NCBI GenBank assembly: GCA_963667375.1
Contig: OY763323.1
Span: forward strand, 310,001-374,000
Reading direction: 5' to 3'
Length of the DNA: 64,000 nt
From: G963556115 sp963667375
Lineage (GTDB): Bacteria; Planctomycetota; SZUA-567
Under the pieces are notes generated by a model, which saw only the letters and a list, made by a program, of their open reading frames with translations, did no database searches and was not told the origin of the DNA. The translations under genes and the position numbers were made by a program. Position 1 is the first letter of the stretch. Each line of letters starts with the position of its first letter. Shown here one piece after another: positions 34,043 to 43,402 of this stretch.

Positions 34043-34951
34043 ATGTTTGATCATGTGGCATTCCTTGAGATATCCGGTGTCTGCAACGCCCGCTGCACCT
34101 TCTGCTGCACCGGCAGCCGTACCCATAAGACCAGCGGTTTTATGCCGGTAGAGCTCTTCTCCGAAATTATTAAGAAACTGTCAACAGAGGTTCCCGGAAT
34201 GCAGCTGAATCTCTACAACTGGGGCGAACCGCTGATTCATCCGGAATTCAAAGAACTTATTTATGAACTGTCAAATTATCCACAATTCACCTATGGTATA
34301 AGTACCAATGCCGGAACAATACAGAAATTTGACACCACCATGCTGAAACAACTTGCCTACCTGCGGATCTCGATGCCGGGATTCTCACAGGACAGCTATG
34401 ATAAAATAAGCAAACAGAATTTCCAGCAGGTCACTGACAACATCAGAAATCTAGTATCTCAGTGCCGCCAAACAGCTGCTGAACTGAATATTTACATAGA
34501 TTTTCACGTTTACCGCTTCAATGAGGCTGAAATCGCTCCGGCAAGGAAATTCGCAAAAGAACTCGGAATTGGCTTCAGAGCGCTATACGCCTATATCAAT
34601 GACTGGAAATCCTGGTGCAGCTATAGCAAGGGCGAGAGTACAAAAGAATATACCCGTACTGCCGACAGCTTTCTGTACATGGATAAATACGCAACCGAAA
34701 TACACAGTCGCATGAAAGATATAAAAACCTCATCATGCCCTATTTCACAGCTTCTGACGATAAACCACCGCGGCGAAGTAATGATTGGCTGCTGCGGTCC
34801 ATACGATGACAAACGCTTTGTTTTAGGTAATTTTCTTGAGCTTCCGCTGACAACGATAGCCGAGAATGATGTCACAACCAATGATTTTTGCCAGGAATGC
34901 CTGAAACTTGGTTTTCCCTATATTGAAAAAATAATTTATAACGAGTGCTGA
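34043..34951 (+). CDS. Radical SAM protein with C-terminal SPASM/twitch-like cysteines (I)
   Basis: A 302-residue radical SAM enzyme. The cluster motif CNARCTFCC is at about residues 14-22, and NWGEPLIHPEF is the usual GxP strand. The C-terminal part has CPISQLLTINHRGEVMIGCC and FCQEC, the pattern of an auxiliary-cluster SPASM or twitch domain. It sits between CDP-sugar genes, with GGAGAA before its ATG and the epimerase gene three bases after its stop. A role in modifying a nucleotide-linked sugar or glycan is inferred; the reaction cannot be read from the sequence. Confidence 0.85.
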   Translation: MFDHVAFLEISGVCNARCTFCCTGSRTHKTSGFMPVELFSEIIKKLSTEVPGMQLNLYNWGEPLIHPEFKELIYELSNYPQFTYGISTNAGTIQKFDTTMLKQLAYLRISMPGFSQDSYDKISKQNFQQVTDNIRNLVSQCRQTAAELNIYIDFHVYRFNEAEIAPARKFAKELGIGFRALYAYINDWKSWCSYSKGESTKEYTRTADSFLYMDKYATEIHSRMKDIKTSSCPISQLLTINHRGEVMIGCCGPYDDKRFVLGNFLELPLTTIAENDVTTNDFCQECLKLGFPYIEKIIYNEC

Positions 34952-34954
34952 ATA

Positions 34955-35533
34955 ATGAGTAAATTGACAATAACCGCTTTAGAACTGCCAGGTGCAGCCG
35001 TAATCGATACCTCGCCCTTCAACGACTCCCGCGGAACTTTTGCCCGCTTTTTTTGTAAAAACGAACTCAGCGGCATCCTAGGTAACCGAGAGATAGTAAA
35101 TGTTAATTTTTCCAGGACATCAGGCATAGGTACAGTCAGAGGCATGCATTATCAGCGCCCGCCTGCTGCTGAAATGAAACTGATACGCTGCATATCCGGG
35201 GCTGTTTATGATGTAATAATCGATATCCGGCGAGATTCGCCGACATTTCTTGAATGGACGGGATTAGAACTCAGTGCCGAAAACATGCGGATGATTGTAG
35301 TACCCGAAGGTTTCGCGCACGGATTTCAGACCTTGGAAAAGGACAGCGCTATAATTTACCTCACAACCGAGTTCTATTCCCCGGAGTATGAAAGTGCACT
35401 GAATGCCGATGATCCGGCACTGGCAATAAACTGGCCGCTGAAGATAACCGAACGTTCCGAAAAAGACCAGGCACATCCTTATATTGACCGCGCAGATTTT
35501 AAAGGCGTAATCCACTCACAGACAGGGAATTAA
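34955..35533 (+). CDS. NDP-4-keto-6-deoxysugar 3,5-epimerase family protein (RfbC-like)
   Basis: A 192-residue RmlC-type cupin. It has DSRGTFARFFCKNE near the N-terminus, VNFSRTSGIGTVRGMHYQ with the catalytic His, KLIRCISGAVYDVIIDIRRDSPTF and VPEGFAHGFQTLEKDS. RmlC acts on dTDP-sugars; beside rfbF and rfbG the substrate is more likely the CDP-4-keto-6-deoxy sugar, epimerised at C3, C5 or both. It is translationally coupled to the radical SAM gene before it. Confidence 0.88.
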   Translation: MSKLTITALELPGAAVIDTSPFNDSRGTFARFFCKNELSGILGNREIVNVNFSRTSGIGTVRGMHYQRPPAAEMKLIRCISGAVYDVIIDIRRDSPTFLEWTGLELSAENMRMIVVPEGFAHGFQTLEKDSAIIYLTTEFYSPEYESALNADDPALAINWPLKITERSEKDQAHPYIDRADFKGVIHSQTGN

Positions 35534-35537
35534 ACAC

Positions 35538-36443
35538 ATGAACCAGCCTATTATACCAGACCACATACAGATTGAGATAGTCACCGGCTACTGCACTTCA
35601 CGCTGTACTTTCTGCACTATAGATAACTGGCAGCGTCCCAAGAATATTATGACGACAGAATTCTTTTCAAAGCTTCTGCTGCGCTTTGATAATATCAAAC
35701 CCCATATAAAGTTCCTCACGCTGCTGGGATTTGGCGAGACCCTGCTCGACCGGGAGATAGACCGCAAGATAGCTTTCGCCAAAGAGCAGGGATTCAGAGG
35801 TGTGGGATTTGCAACTAATGCCACAGAATTAGACGAAGACTGCTCGACCCGCTTAATCCGTGCCGGACTTGATACTCTCATCATCAGTATTGACGGCATC
35901 AATAAAAAGACTCACGAGAGCATACGTGTGGGCACTGACTTTAACGAAATCTGCACCAATACCAAAAATTTTATCCGAATAAGAGATGAACTGCAGGGTA
36001 AAACCCGGGCACTGATACGCTTTGTGCGCACCCCTGAGAACTATGACGAGTGGCCGGAATTCAGAAAATACTGGCTGAACTATGTTGATCTTGACAAAAA
36101 GGATGATGTCATCATGCATGATGTCCACAACTGGGGCAAGAGCAAGCGTAAAAACAGGCTCCAGTCTGCTGAAAATATAAGCTGCCCTGATCTTTTTTCA
36201 AAAATAACCGTCTTCTCGGATGGCCATATGGCACTATGCTGCGCAGACGATAACGGGCTGTTGAACCTTGAGAATGTTATGGATAAAGACCCTATAGAAA
36301 TCTACAATAACGAGACCTTCAACCGATACCGGGAACTCATGAGAACCGGAAGAATCTCCGAACTCAACCCCTGCTGCAACTGCACCATTATTGACTCACG
36401 AAGCAACAAAGTTAAACCCAGATTCATCGAAGCCGACAATTAA
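35538..36443 (+). CDS. Radical SAM protein with SPASM-like domain (II)
   Basis: A 301-residue radical SAM protein. The motif CTSRCTFCTI is at about residues 17-26, then TLLGFGETLLD in place of GGEP, and SIDGINKKTHESIR. The C-terminal region reads CPDLFSKITVFSDGHMALCCAD and ends with PCCNCTI, a SPASM-type set of cysteines. It is distinct in sequence from the radical SAM gene 600 bases upstream although organised alike. AGGGA precedes the ATG. Substrate unknown; a sugar-modifying role is inferred from its place within the CDP-sugar operon. Confidence 0.85.
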   Translation: MNQPIIPDHIQIEIVTGYCTSRCTFCTIDNWQRPKNIMTTEFFSKLLLRFDNIKPHIKFLTLLGFGETLLDREIDRKIAFAKEQGFRGVGFATNATELDEDCSTRLIRAGLDTLIISIDGINKKTHESIRVGTDFNEICTNTKNFIRIRDELQGKTRALIRFVRTPENYDEWPEFRKYWLNYVDLDKKDDVIMHDVHNWGKSKRKNRLQSAENISCPDLFSKITVFSDGHMALCCADDNGLLNLENVMDKDPIEIYNNETFNRYRELMRTGRISELNPCCNCTIIDSRSNKVKPRFIEADN

Positions 36444-36460
36444 ACCAACGGATATTGATT

Positions 36461-37309
36461 ATGATTATAACAGTTACAGGGGCAAGCGGCTTTATCGGCA
36501 GACAGGTTATCTCCTGCCTGCTGCAACAGAACTGCGGAGATACAATTATCGCCACTTCCCGTGACCCAGAAAAAGCCGCAACCTGCCCATGGTTCAATAA
36601 GGTTGAATATGTCCCCTGCGATCTGCATTCAGACCATGACTACTTCAATATCCTGCATAAACCCGACTGCCTGATTCATCTGGCCTGGTCTGGTCTGCCG
36701 AATTACATTGAGCGCTTTCATTACGAAGAAAATCTTCCTGCGGACTACCGTTTTATAAAAAGTATGCTGGCGCAGGGACTGAAACGGGTCTTTATCAGCG
36801 GCACCTGTTTTGAATACGGACTGCAGTCCGGCTGCCTTGACGAGGCCGCAGTGACCGCACCCGTAACCTGCTATGGATTTGCCAAAGACACCTTGAGACG
36901 TATGCTCGAATTTTTAATCAGCAGTTATCCCCGGAGTTCCCTCTGCTGGGGACGGCTTTTTTACATGTACGGCCCGGGGCAGAGCCAAAGCTCATTTACC
37001 TCGCTGCTGCGGAAAGCCATAAGCAACCACGAACCCGAATTCAAGATGTCCGGTGGCGAACAATTAAGGGATTTTCTTCCCGTAGAAAAGGTCGCGGCGC
37101 TGATCACCAAAATCGCCACCGACACCGGCGCTAATGGCATCTACAACCTCTGCTCTGGAAAACCGCGCAGTCTGCTCTCACTTGCCGAGGAGATTATCGC
37201 GCAGAATAATTCCAACATCCGGTTGAACCGCGGCTACTACCCCTACCCAGCTTATGAACCGCTCGCATTCTGGGGTAACAACAGCAAATGGAGAAACCGT
37301 TATGAGTAA
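36461..37309 (+). CDS. NAD-dependent epimerase/dehydratase (NDP-sugar reductase-like)
   Basis: A 282-residue extended SDR with VTGASGFIGRQVI at the N-terminus, a central LIHLAWSGLPN, ISGTCFEYG and YGFAKDTLR with the Tyr and Lys pair, and LCWGRLFYMYGPGQ. The pattern resembles 4-ketoreductases or 4-epimerases that finish deoxysugar synthesis. It probably acts on the CDP-4-keto sugar after epimerisation or C-methylation. The ATG at 36461 is preferred over the TTG at 36455. It overlaps the next gene. Confidence 0.82.
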   Translation: MIITVTGASGFIGRQVISCLLQQNCGDTIIATSRDPEKAATCPWFNKVEYVPCDLHSDHDYFNILHKPDCLIHLAWSGLPNYIERFHYEENLPADYRFIKSMLAQGLKRVFISGTCFEYGLQSGCLDEAAVTAPVTCYGFAKDTLRRMLEFLISSYPRSSLCWGRLFYMYGPGQSQSSFTSLLRKAISNHEPEFKMSGGEQLRDFLPVEKVAALITKIATDTGANGIYNLCSGKPRSLLSLAEEIIAQNNSNIRLNRGYYPYPAYEPLAFWGNNSKWRNRYE

Positions 37310-38402
37310 GTGCAGCTGCTGCGGCTCGACCACAGTCTCTGAGATCTACAATGCCGGCATCGTACCGGTTTTTCAAAACCTCAACTACCCGACAGCCGCC
37401 GAAGCCAGAAATATCGCCAGAGGGTCGCTACGGCTGTGCCGCTGCCAGAGATGCGGTTTCACCTATAATGCTGATTTCGCACCTGATAAAATGCAGTATG
37501 ATGAGCGCTACGTCAATGAACAGAGCAACTCCCCAATCTTTCAGCAGCACCTTGACGATATGGCCGCACTGCTTGCAGCAGGCAAGTACGCCTCCCAGAA
37601 AGTTATTGAGATCGGCTGCGGACAGGGAATATTTCTGGAACGACTGCATAATGCTGGATTCGACGTTACCGGGTATGATCCGGCATATACCGGATCAGCA
37701 CCTTATATTCATAAAAAATACTTTACCCCGCAGACCGGCGGAGATAAAATTGGTCTGATTATTCTGCGCCACGTGCTCGAACATCTCCCTAATCCCCGTG
37801 ATTTTCTATCCCGACTCGCAGATATACTAAACCCGGACTGTCAAATCTATATTGAGGTTCCGGACTTTGACTGGATACTCGCACATAACGCGTTCTGGGA
37901 TATCCACTACGAGCACTGTAACTATTTCACTGCCGCAGCTTTTTCAGCACTATTCAGCACTGGTAAAAGCGAAAACTGCTTTGGCGGACAGTACCGCTAC
38001 CTGAAGGCGAAACTTGAAGACTTGAGCCGGACATTGACTCCAGACCGCTTTACTCAGAAAGACTCCGCTTCAATACCAGCCGCAGAAACAATACTCCAGC
38101 AGCGAATCAGCGACTACAGGCGCTTCATTAGCGACCACACCGGCATCTTTCTCTGGGGCGGCGGAGCTAAAGCCACAACTTTCCTGAATATTACCGACCC
38201 GGATTGCCGATATGTTAAGGGGATTGTTGACATCAACCCGGCCAAACAGCAGAAATTCATCGCCGGTAGCGGGCATGCGATAATTTCTCCTCAGGAACTG
38301 CTGATGCAAGACTGTACCGAAGTGCTGATTATGAATGACAATTACGAACAGGAGATTCGCAGACTGCTGCCCGCGCGAATCAAGGCATATACACTAAAAT
38401 AA
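37302..38402 (+). CDS. Sugar C-methyltransferase-like protein (TylC3/NovU type)
   Basis: A 366-residue SAM methyltransferase with three parts. Residues 1-55 are a zinc site (CSCCGS, then CRCQRCGFTY). Residues about 95-200 are the SAM fold with VIEIGCGQGIFLERL and LIILRHVLEHLPNP. The C-terminal third (GIFLWGGGAKATTFLNI, then VKGIVDINPAKQ) is the Methyltransf_14-type domain. This layout is that of deoxysugar C3- or C5-methyltransferases such as TylC3, EryBIII and NovU. With rfbF, rfbG and an epimerase it suggests a 3-C-methyl-6-deoxyhexose. GGAGAA precedes the ATG. Confidence 0.8.
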   Translation: MSKCSCCGSTTVSEIYNAGIVPVFQNLNYPTAAEARNIARGSLRLCRCQRCGFTYNADFAPDKMQYDERYVNEQSNSPIFQQHLDDMAALLAAGKYASQKVIEIGCGQGIFLERLHNAGFDVTGYDPAYTGSAPYIHKKYFTPQTGGDKIGLIILRHVLEHLPNPRDFLSRLADILNPDCQIYIEVPDFDWILAHNAFWDIHYEHCNYFTAAAFSALFSTGKSENCFGGQYRYLKAKLEDLSRTLTPDRFTQKDSASIPAAETILQQRISDYRRFISDHTGIFLWGGGAKATTFLNITDPDCRYVKGIVDINPAKQQKFIAGSGHAIISPQELLMQDCTEVLIMNDNYEQEIRRLLPARIKAYTLK

Positions 38403-38413
38403 GGCGAAAAACC

Positions 38414-39148
38414 ATGGATGACACACAAGAATTCTTTGAAGAATCCCGATCTCGGATAGCCTCCTATCCTGCTGACAGTGAACTGACAAATAGCGCCCGG
38501 GAATTTATGAAACACACGATTGACGCCCGTTACTCCTATAACTTCACCTGGATGGGGCTACCGATAATACAGTATCCTCAGGATATAATGGCAATGCAGG
38601 AACTTATTTTCCGGGTCAGACCCGACTGTATAATTGAGACCGGGATCGCCCGCGGCGGCTCACTGATCTTCTACTCCTCCATGCTCGAACTGCTTGGAAA
38701 CGGCGGCAAAGTTATCGGTATTGATGTTGATATCAGAGAGCATAACCGCAGAAGAATCATGGAGCACCCGCTCTACCGCAATATCGAAATGCTGGAAGGC
38801 TCATCGGTCTCGCCAGAGCTATTCAATGAGGTAAAAATGAAAACGTCAGCATCAGAGTGCGTTATGGTAGTACTCGACTCCAACCATACCCATGAACACG
38901 TTCTGGCGGAACTGGCGCTCTACTCCGGGCTGGTATCACTGAACAGCTACTGCGTAGTCTTCGACACCATTATCGAAGATCTCCCCGCCGGCACCTATAA
39001 CGACCGCCCCTGGGATATCGGCAACAACCCTAAAACTGCAGTCAAGGAATTCCTCAGACAAAACCAGAACTTTGTTACGGACTCCGCAATAGATAACAAA
39101 CTTCTACTCTCAGTAGCCCCTGAAGGCTACTTGAAACGGATAAAATAA
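38414..39148 (+). CDS. CmcI-family methyltransferase (cephalosporin hydroxylase/rhamnosyl O-methyltransferase type)
   Basis: A 244-residue protein of the CmcI family. Typical segments are FTWMGLPIIQYPQDIMAMQE, CIIETGIARGGSLIFYSSML, IGIDVDIREHNR, VVLDSNHTHEHVLAELALY and PWDIGNNPKTAVKEFL. Members are SAM-dependent and include sugar O-methyltransferases. The gene follows the C-methyltransferase by 11 bases with AAGGCG before the ATG. It most likely O-methylates a glycan sugar. The last gene of the tight first plus-strand block. Confidence 0.85.
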   Translation: MDDTQEFFEESRSRIASYPADSELTNSAREFMKHTIDARYSYNFTWMGLPIIQYPQDIMAMQELIFRVRPDCIIETGIARGGSLIFYSSMLELLGNGGKVIGIDVDIREHNRRRIMEHPLYRNIEMLEGSSVSPELFNEVKMKTSASECVMVVLDSNHTHEHVLAELALYSGLVSLNSYCVVFDTIIEDLPAGTYNDRPWDIGNNPKTAVKEFLRQNQNFVTDSAIDNKLLLSVAPEGYLKRIK

Positions 39149-39225
39149 AGACTTGGTAATAGTAATTTTTATCTGCAATTTAGGACTATAATTATAATAT
39201 AACTAAGTTTTAAGGAATACTTATA

Positions 39226-40428
39226 ATGACTGAACTGATGAACATTAACGCTAACCATGACCTGGTTCGTGTGCCATCACCGACAAAAATAATTTCTATT
39301 GATGAAATACTCAATAACCCCAACAGAAATTATTATGCACAACAGCAATTATTTGAGGCAGGTGAATCAGTCAATCATCGCAAGCTGCTTGATGAACATC
39401 TTATTACCAATAATGCAGAACGACAACGCTATACCAATTCCGAACAGGAATCAATATCATGGGATGCCACGAGAATAGTTACTATTGAAGGTCTGCAGAC
39501 ATATGGTTCTGCCGGTATTCTCGGTACACCAGACAACATGATTATAAAGGAATCAGCTGATATCCTCCCACGACCGGCGGTCCACAAGCACCTGATTGAT
39601 GCGGCCTCAATAATCGAAGGCAGCAAATTCGCCCCTGCACCTCAATATATCGATGCCGAAGCAATAGTTATACTCTATCCATACGGATCATTCGGACATG
39701 ACTTTACTCAACGGTTTATGTCACTCGGCTGTTTTTCTGGATTTAACATTGATATGGTCTATTGTCGTAATGACTCCCCCTTCATGCAGGAAGCATTTGC
39801 ATATCTGAATATTCCCGGAAACCGAATACTCTCCCCTCTTCCGAATCATTTCTTACGTTTCCGCAAGGCGCACTTTATTTTACGCAACGACTGGAACGGT
39901 CCTATTCCGCAAGTGAAACGAAAATTTACAGATTATCTGATAGAAAGGTCAGGAGCTGCAGGAACAAAACCCTGGCGCAAAGTATTCTACCTGCGTAACC
40001 CTCAATCAAAAAGTCTAGTAAACCATCGGCACATCCGCAATCGGAATGAAGTAGTACGTTTACTTCATGACAGAGGATTTGAAGAAATAGTTTGGGAAAA
40101 ACTCCGAATTACCGAAAAGGTTAAGCTGATCAAAGAGATTAAATTTGCGGTTGAGGAATTTTCCTCTTCATCACTGTACTATGTTTATTTTTCAAGGTGC
40201 TGCAAGCTGTTGTCTATTCTCGGACCAGAATTCGGAAATGACTACTATGCCTTTGATCCTGATTTTATCAAAAATAATAAATTTGGAGTGTTTCGAGGCA
40301 TTAACCCACAATTTGCGCCCGGACTTCCCGGAGTTCACAACAGCGCCAATTATGAGGTTGATATAGCTGAACTGGAATTCATGCTCAACGAAATGGAAAA
40401 ACATAATTTTCAGGAAAACCCGATTTAG
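39226..40428 (+). CDS. Glycosyltransferase family 61-like protein (DUF563)
   Basis: A 400-residue protein. The C-terminal half has the GT61/EOGT-like pattern: KVFYLRNPQSKSLVNHRHIRNRNEVVRLL, then DRGFEEIVWEKLRITEKVKLIKEIKF and a final VDIAELEFMLNEME. The N-terminal half (YPYGSFGHDFTQRFMSLGCF) holds the usual conserved start of these enzymes. It is probably a cytoplasmic transferase building the surface glycan. The GxH motif common in this family is not obvious here, so the assignment is moderate. AAGGA precedes the ATG. A decayed copy of a similar 3' end lies just downstream. Confidence 0.65.
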   Translation: MTELMNINANHDLVRVPSPTKIISIDEILNNPNRNYYAQQQLFEAGESVNHRKLLDEHLITNNAERQRYTNSEQESISWDATRIVTIEGLQTYGSAGILGTPDNMIIKESADILPRPAVHKHLIDAASIIEGSKFAPAPQYIDAEAIVILYPYGSFGHDFTQRFMSLGCFSGFNIDMVYCRNDSPFMQEAFAYLNIPGNRILSPLPNHFLRFRKAHFILRNDWNGPIPQVKRKFTDYLIERSGAAGTKPWRKVFYLRNPQSKSLVNHRHIRNRNEVVRLLHDRGFEEIVWEKLRITEKVKLIKEIKFAVEEFSSSSLYYVYFSRCCKLLSILGPEFGNDYYAFDPDFIKNNKFGVFRGINPQFAPGLPGVHNSANYEVDIAELEFMLNEMEKHNFQENPI

Positions 40429-40541
40429 ACCGTATAAATACAGTAAAACACTATACAACAACAGTAATACAAAAGTGCAACTGCTACAGCTAGGCGGCAA
40501 CAACCGTACTAAGATCAACCAAGAGTCATTGATACTAATAC

Positions 40542-40718
40542 TTAATCAACAAAATGCCCATAATCATCACGCCTAGATAATATTGGATTCTTTATCGGCC
40601 ACCAGAAATCATATCCTGGTGCGTTCCACTTTATCGTTAACTGCCCCATCGGATTATAGTAAGTACTCTGTTTGTAGTGAAAAACCGCAAACTCGGAAAG
40701 CACAAGATGCCCATTACC
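40542..40718 (-). pseudogene. Decayed 3' end of an RfbC-like epimerase gene
   Basis: On the minus strand this stretch encodes GNGHLVLSEFAVFHYKQ, then TIKWNAPGYDFWWP and ILSRRDDYGHF. It matches the last third of the intact protein at 53430-53942 (GNGHLVMSEVAVFHYKQ and so on) nearly residue for residue. The match stops abruptly at 40718 and no start or earlier part of the gene is present. It is a truncated duplicate. Confidence 0.85.
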
Positions 40719-40729
40719 GTCTCTTTGCC

Positions 40730-40936
40730 GATAATATAAAGATTGTACAACCGGTGAGTACAAAAATTATAAAAAATTACCTGCCCACGCTTACCAATAT
40801 CTGGGGTGATTTTCTTGAAAACAACATTGTCTCATATGTTGTCTGCAATACCGTAAACGGTTAAGGCGTCCATGATCTTTTCACAGTTGATATCGAAAAA
40901 TTGCACACAGAAATCAAGAAATTAGAGCAACTCTAA
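40730..40936 (+). pseudogene. Decayed 3' end of a GT61-like glycosyltransferase gene
   Basis: The plus-strand frame reads LENNIVSYVVCNTVNG, a TAA at 40862-40864, then in the same frame GVHDLFTVDIEKLHTEIKKLE and a second stop. The last part aligns with GVHNSANYEVDIAELEFMLNEME at the end of the GT61-like protein at 39226-40428. There is no start, and the frame directly abuts the inverted epimerase remnant. Confidence 0.55.
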
Positions 40937-41101
40937 TACCACCGGATCACATTAATTATACTATATTTGACATACGCTGGCTTATATAGTAGCACTGTTA
41001 TGCATATTATACTCAAAAACAGACGCAACTATACACCGTAAAAGCCTGGAGACGATAAATACAACCACAGCTTATAAATAAGCCGATACACCCCTTGACG
41101 G
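40937..41101. other. Spacer after the gene remnants
   Basis: Noncoding sequence between the GT61-like remnant and the convergent radical SAM gene. No hairpin with a U-run is evident. Confidence 0.4.
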
Positions 41102-43321
41102 TTATTCATTGATAAACGTTCCAGACCACAACTCAGGGCAAATGTCTTTTTTCAATCCAAGTACACTATTAGCCGGTATAGCAAAAGCTCTCGATAGTTC
41201 ATTGGTTATTTCAGTATATCCGGTCATTCTCGGAGTAGTAATCAGACATTTAATTTCACCTGCTGTATTTATCAACTTTTCTCTCACACTCATTATATTT
41301 GAGAATACCACCGCGTTCAGCAGTTTACTCTGTAATATCCCGGCGGTAATTTCGGCTCCGAGCGGACAGTTCGAATATAAGACCCAGCAGATATCCTGGT
41401 TATATTTTTCTGATAAATACTGTGCTACTCTGTTTCCATATGCCTGAAGATCGGCATTATCTGTAAATTCAAAATAATATGATATATTATACAAATTATT
41501 CTTGTGCAGGCTTTTAAAAGCTTTCGGAGTCGCATTCATCATTTTATCGGGAGAAAAGTTTTTCTCCCGCAGTCGTTGCTCCATCATCGCAGGCAGAAAC
41601 AGCCCGGCATACACAACCGCTTCCGCTTGCGCTATCTCCTCAGTTCTGATAATTCTCAAATCTACTGATAAACTCTGAAAAAAACTCTCACGCTGTTCAT
41701 TGTCTTCCACAACCAGCAAATCACTGCTTTGGAGCCCTGTTTCCAGACACAGCTTTAATAACGCCATCTTAAAATGGTAAGTACCGGCAATAGCTATAGA
41801 GGTGTTTCTGCAACAAAATTCTGCCAGCAACTCAGATTTCTCCGACATAAGTCCCATCATATGAATATCACAATAATTTGTGTATCCACATTCAGGACAG
41901 ATCTGCATCCATACAGGTTTTTTTATCGGCATTCTATGACCACAATTACAGCAGGCAGCGGTCTGAGTATCAAGCTGAGCCTCCTTCAAAACTTTATTAC
42001 TCATAAAATGATTGTACAACCTGAAACTTGCCCGGGCGTAAGCATGCCATAACTGCGCATTTGAAAGCCCGGTAATATTTGGAAATTCTTCCCCAATTCC
42101 GTTCTCGGTTATTCTTATTGCGTAACTGTAATTACAGAATTTCCGGAAATACGCCCACTCATCACTGATGAAATTCTTCTCTTTAGCAGTTACGTAGTTG
42201 GTCGTACTGGGATAGATCATCAGCCCCATAGGTCTGATCGGACAGACGATATCGTTAGCTACAATATAATCAGCTGTTTTAACAATAGAATCTTCAGTGT
42301 CTCCGGGATTACCGACAAGAAAACCGCCTATCAGATTGATTCTGTTTTTTCTCGCCTCCTGCACTACCCGATCTATATCATCAGTGGTAATATGCTTGTT
42401 CATCGCCTTCAGCGCTGCATTATCATAAGCCTCTATGCCTATCATAAGTGTCTTGCATCCGGCTTCAGCCAGCGGTCTGATAATCTCAGGATTGGTGTCT
42501 GCACGGATACTGGCCGCAAAAGGCAGATCAATACGATTCTCTTTGAGCAGATCGCAGAACTCTTCAACGTCCTTAAGCTTTAAATAAAATATTTCCGAAT
42601 CAATAAAGAAACTTGTAATATTATATTTACGCTTGGCCTCAACCAATTCGGCAACCACATTCACCGGTGGTCTGATTCTGAAGCCCTTGATCACCGGATT
42701 ACAGAAAACACACTGACCAATACACCCCATACCGATAATTATCGGATATGAACGGTCACTGTAATATCCACCGGTTGCAAATTCATCATTGCTGAGGTAA
42801 TACTCCATGTCTACTTCATCCCAATCCGGATTAAATTCTTCCAGACTGTGTTTTTTCTCCGGCTGATTGCAGATATAGTTCCCAGCCGCATCACGGTAGG
42901 CGATTCCCTTAACCTCTGCCAGCGGGGCATTATCATAAATGGCTTTGAGCAGATTGGGCATTGCCGGATCGGCTTCGCCAAATACGAAATATTCTGCAGG
43001 AAATTCCTTAAGAAAATACTCCGGGGCTCCGGTAACCCGCCCTCCAAGTATTCGCGGCAAATCAGGCTTGAGCTCCCGGATCTTATTAAAAAGATCCGCC
43101 ATCATAAAGAAATGCCCTATCAACCCACCTGTTGCCACCGCATAATATTCGTCCAGGTCATTATGTTCAAAGAAATCTGGATCGGTATTAAGATCCACAA
43201 AATCATAAACGATATCATGACGTTTGAGACACGGGAAAATATAAGCAAAATTCACCGGAAAATATACAATCTGTGGATATACCAGTAGTACTTTATCAGG
43301 TTTTTTTTTATTACACACCAT
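41102..43321 (-). CDS. B12-binding radical SAM protein with zinc ribbon and unknown C-terminal domain (paralogue A)
   Basis: A 739-residue protein. Residues about 10-140 are a B12-binding-like fold (YYAVATGGLIGHF, ILGGRVTGAPEYFLKEFPAEYFVFGEAD). Residues about 195-420 are the radical SAM domain with GCIGQCVFC, ASIRADTNPEIIRPLAEAGC and LVGNPGDTEDS. Near 475-505 is a four-Cys zinc ribbon (CCNCGH and CPECGY). The last 230 residues begin with a Rossmann-like SIAIAGTYHFKMALL and match nothing I know. No DxHxxG cobalamin His is clear, so B12 binding is uncertain. The protein at 54227-56422 is a full-length paralogue. Function unknown; a glycan or sugar-nucleotide modification is inferred from the locus. 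Confidence 0.8.
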   Translation of the reverse strand: MVCNKKKPDKVLLVYPQIVYFPVNFAYIFPCLKRHDIVYDFVDLNTDPDFFEHNDLDEYYAVATGGLIGHFFMMADLFNKIRELKPDLPRILGGRVTGAPEYFLKEFPAEYFVFGEADPAMPNLLKAIYDNAPLAEVKGIAYRDAAGNYICNQPEKKHSLEEFNPDWDEVDMEYYLSNDEFATGGYYSDRSYPIIIGMGCIGQCVFCNPVIKGFRIRPPVNVVAELVEAKRKYNITSFFIDSEIFYLKLKDVEEFCDLLKENRIDLPFAASIRADTNPEIIRPLAEAGCKTLMIGIEAYDNAALKAMNKHITTDDIDRVVQEARKNRINLIGGFLVGNPGDTEDSIVKTADYIVANDIVCPIRPMGLMIYPSTTNYVTAKEKNFISDEWAYFRKFCNYSYAIRITENGIGEEFPNITGLSNAQLWHAYARASFRLYNHFMSNKVLKEAQLDTQTAACCNCGHRMPIKKPVWMQICPECGYTNYCDIHMMGLMSEKSELLAEFCCRNTSIAIAGTYHFKMALLKLCLETGLQSSDLLVVEDNEQRESFFQSLSVDLRIIRTEEIAQAEAVVYAGLFLPAMMEQRLREKNFSPDKMMNATPKAFKSLHKNNLYNISYYFEFTDNADLQAYGNRVAQYLSEKYNQDICWVLYSNCPLGAEITAGILQSKLLNAVVFSNIMSVREKLINTAGEIKCLITTPRMTGYTEITNELSRAFAIPANSVLGLKKDICPELWSGTFINE

Positions 43322-43402
43322 ATACTATTTTCCTTCTGCAGCAGAAATATATCACCTCCACAGCAGGAGCATGAATATTCTCGGTTATCGCTATACCTCG
43401 TA

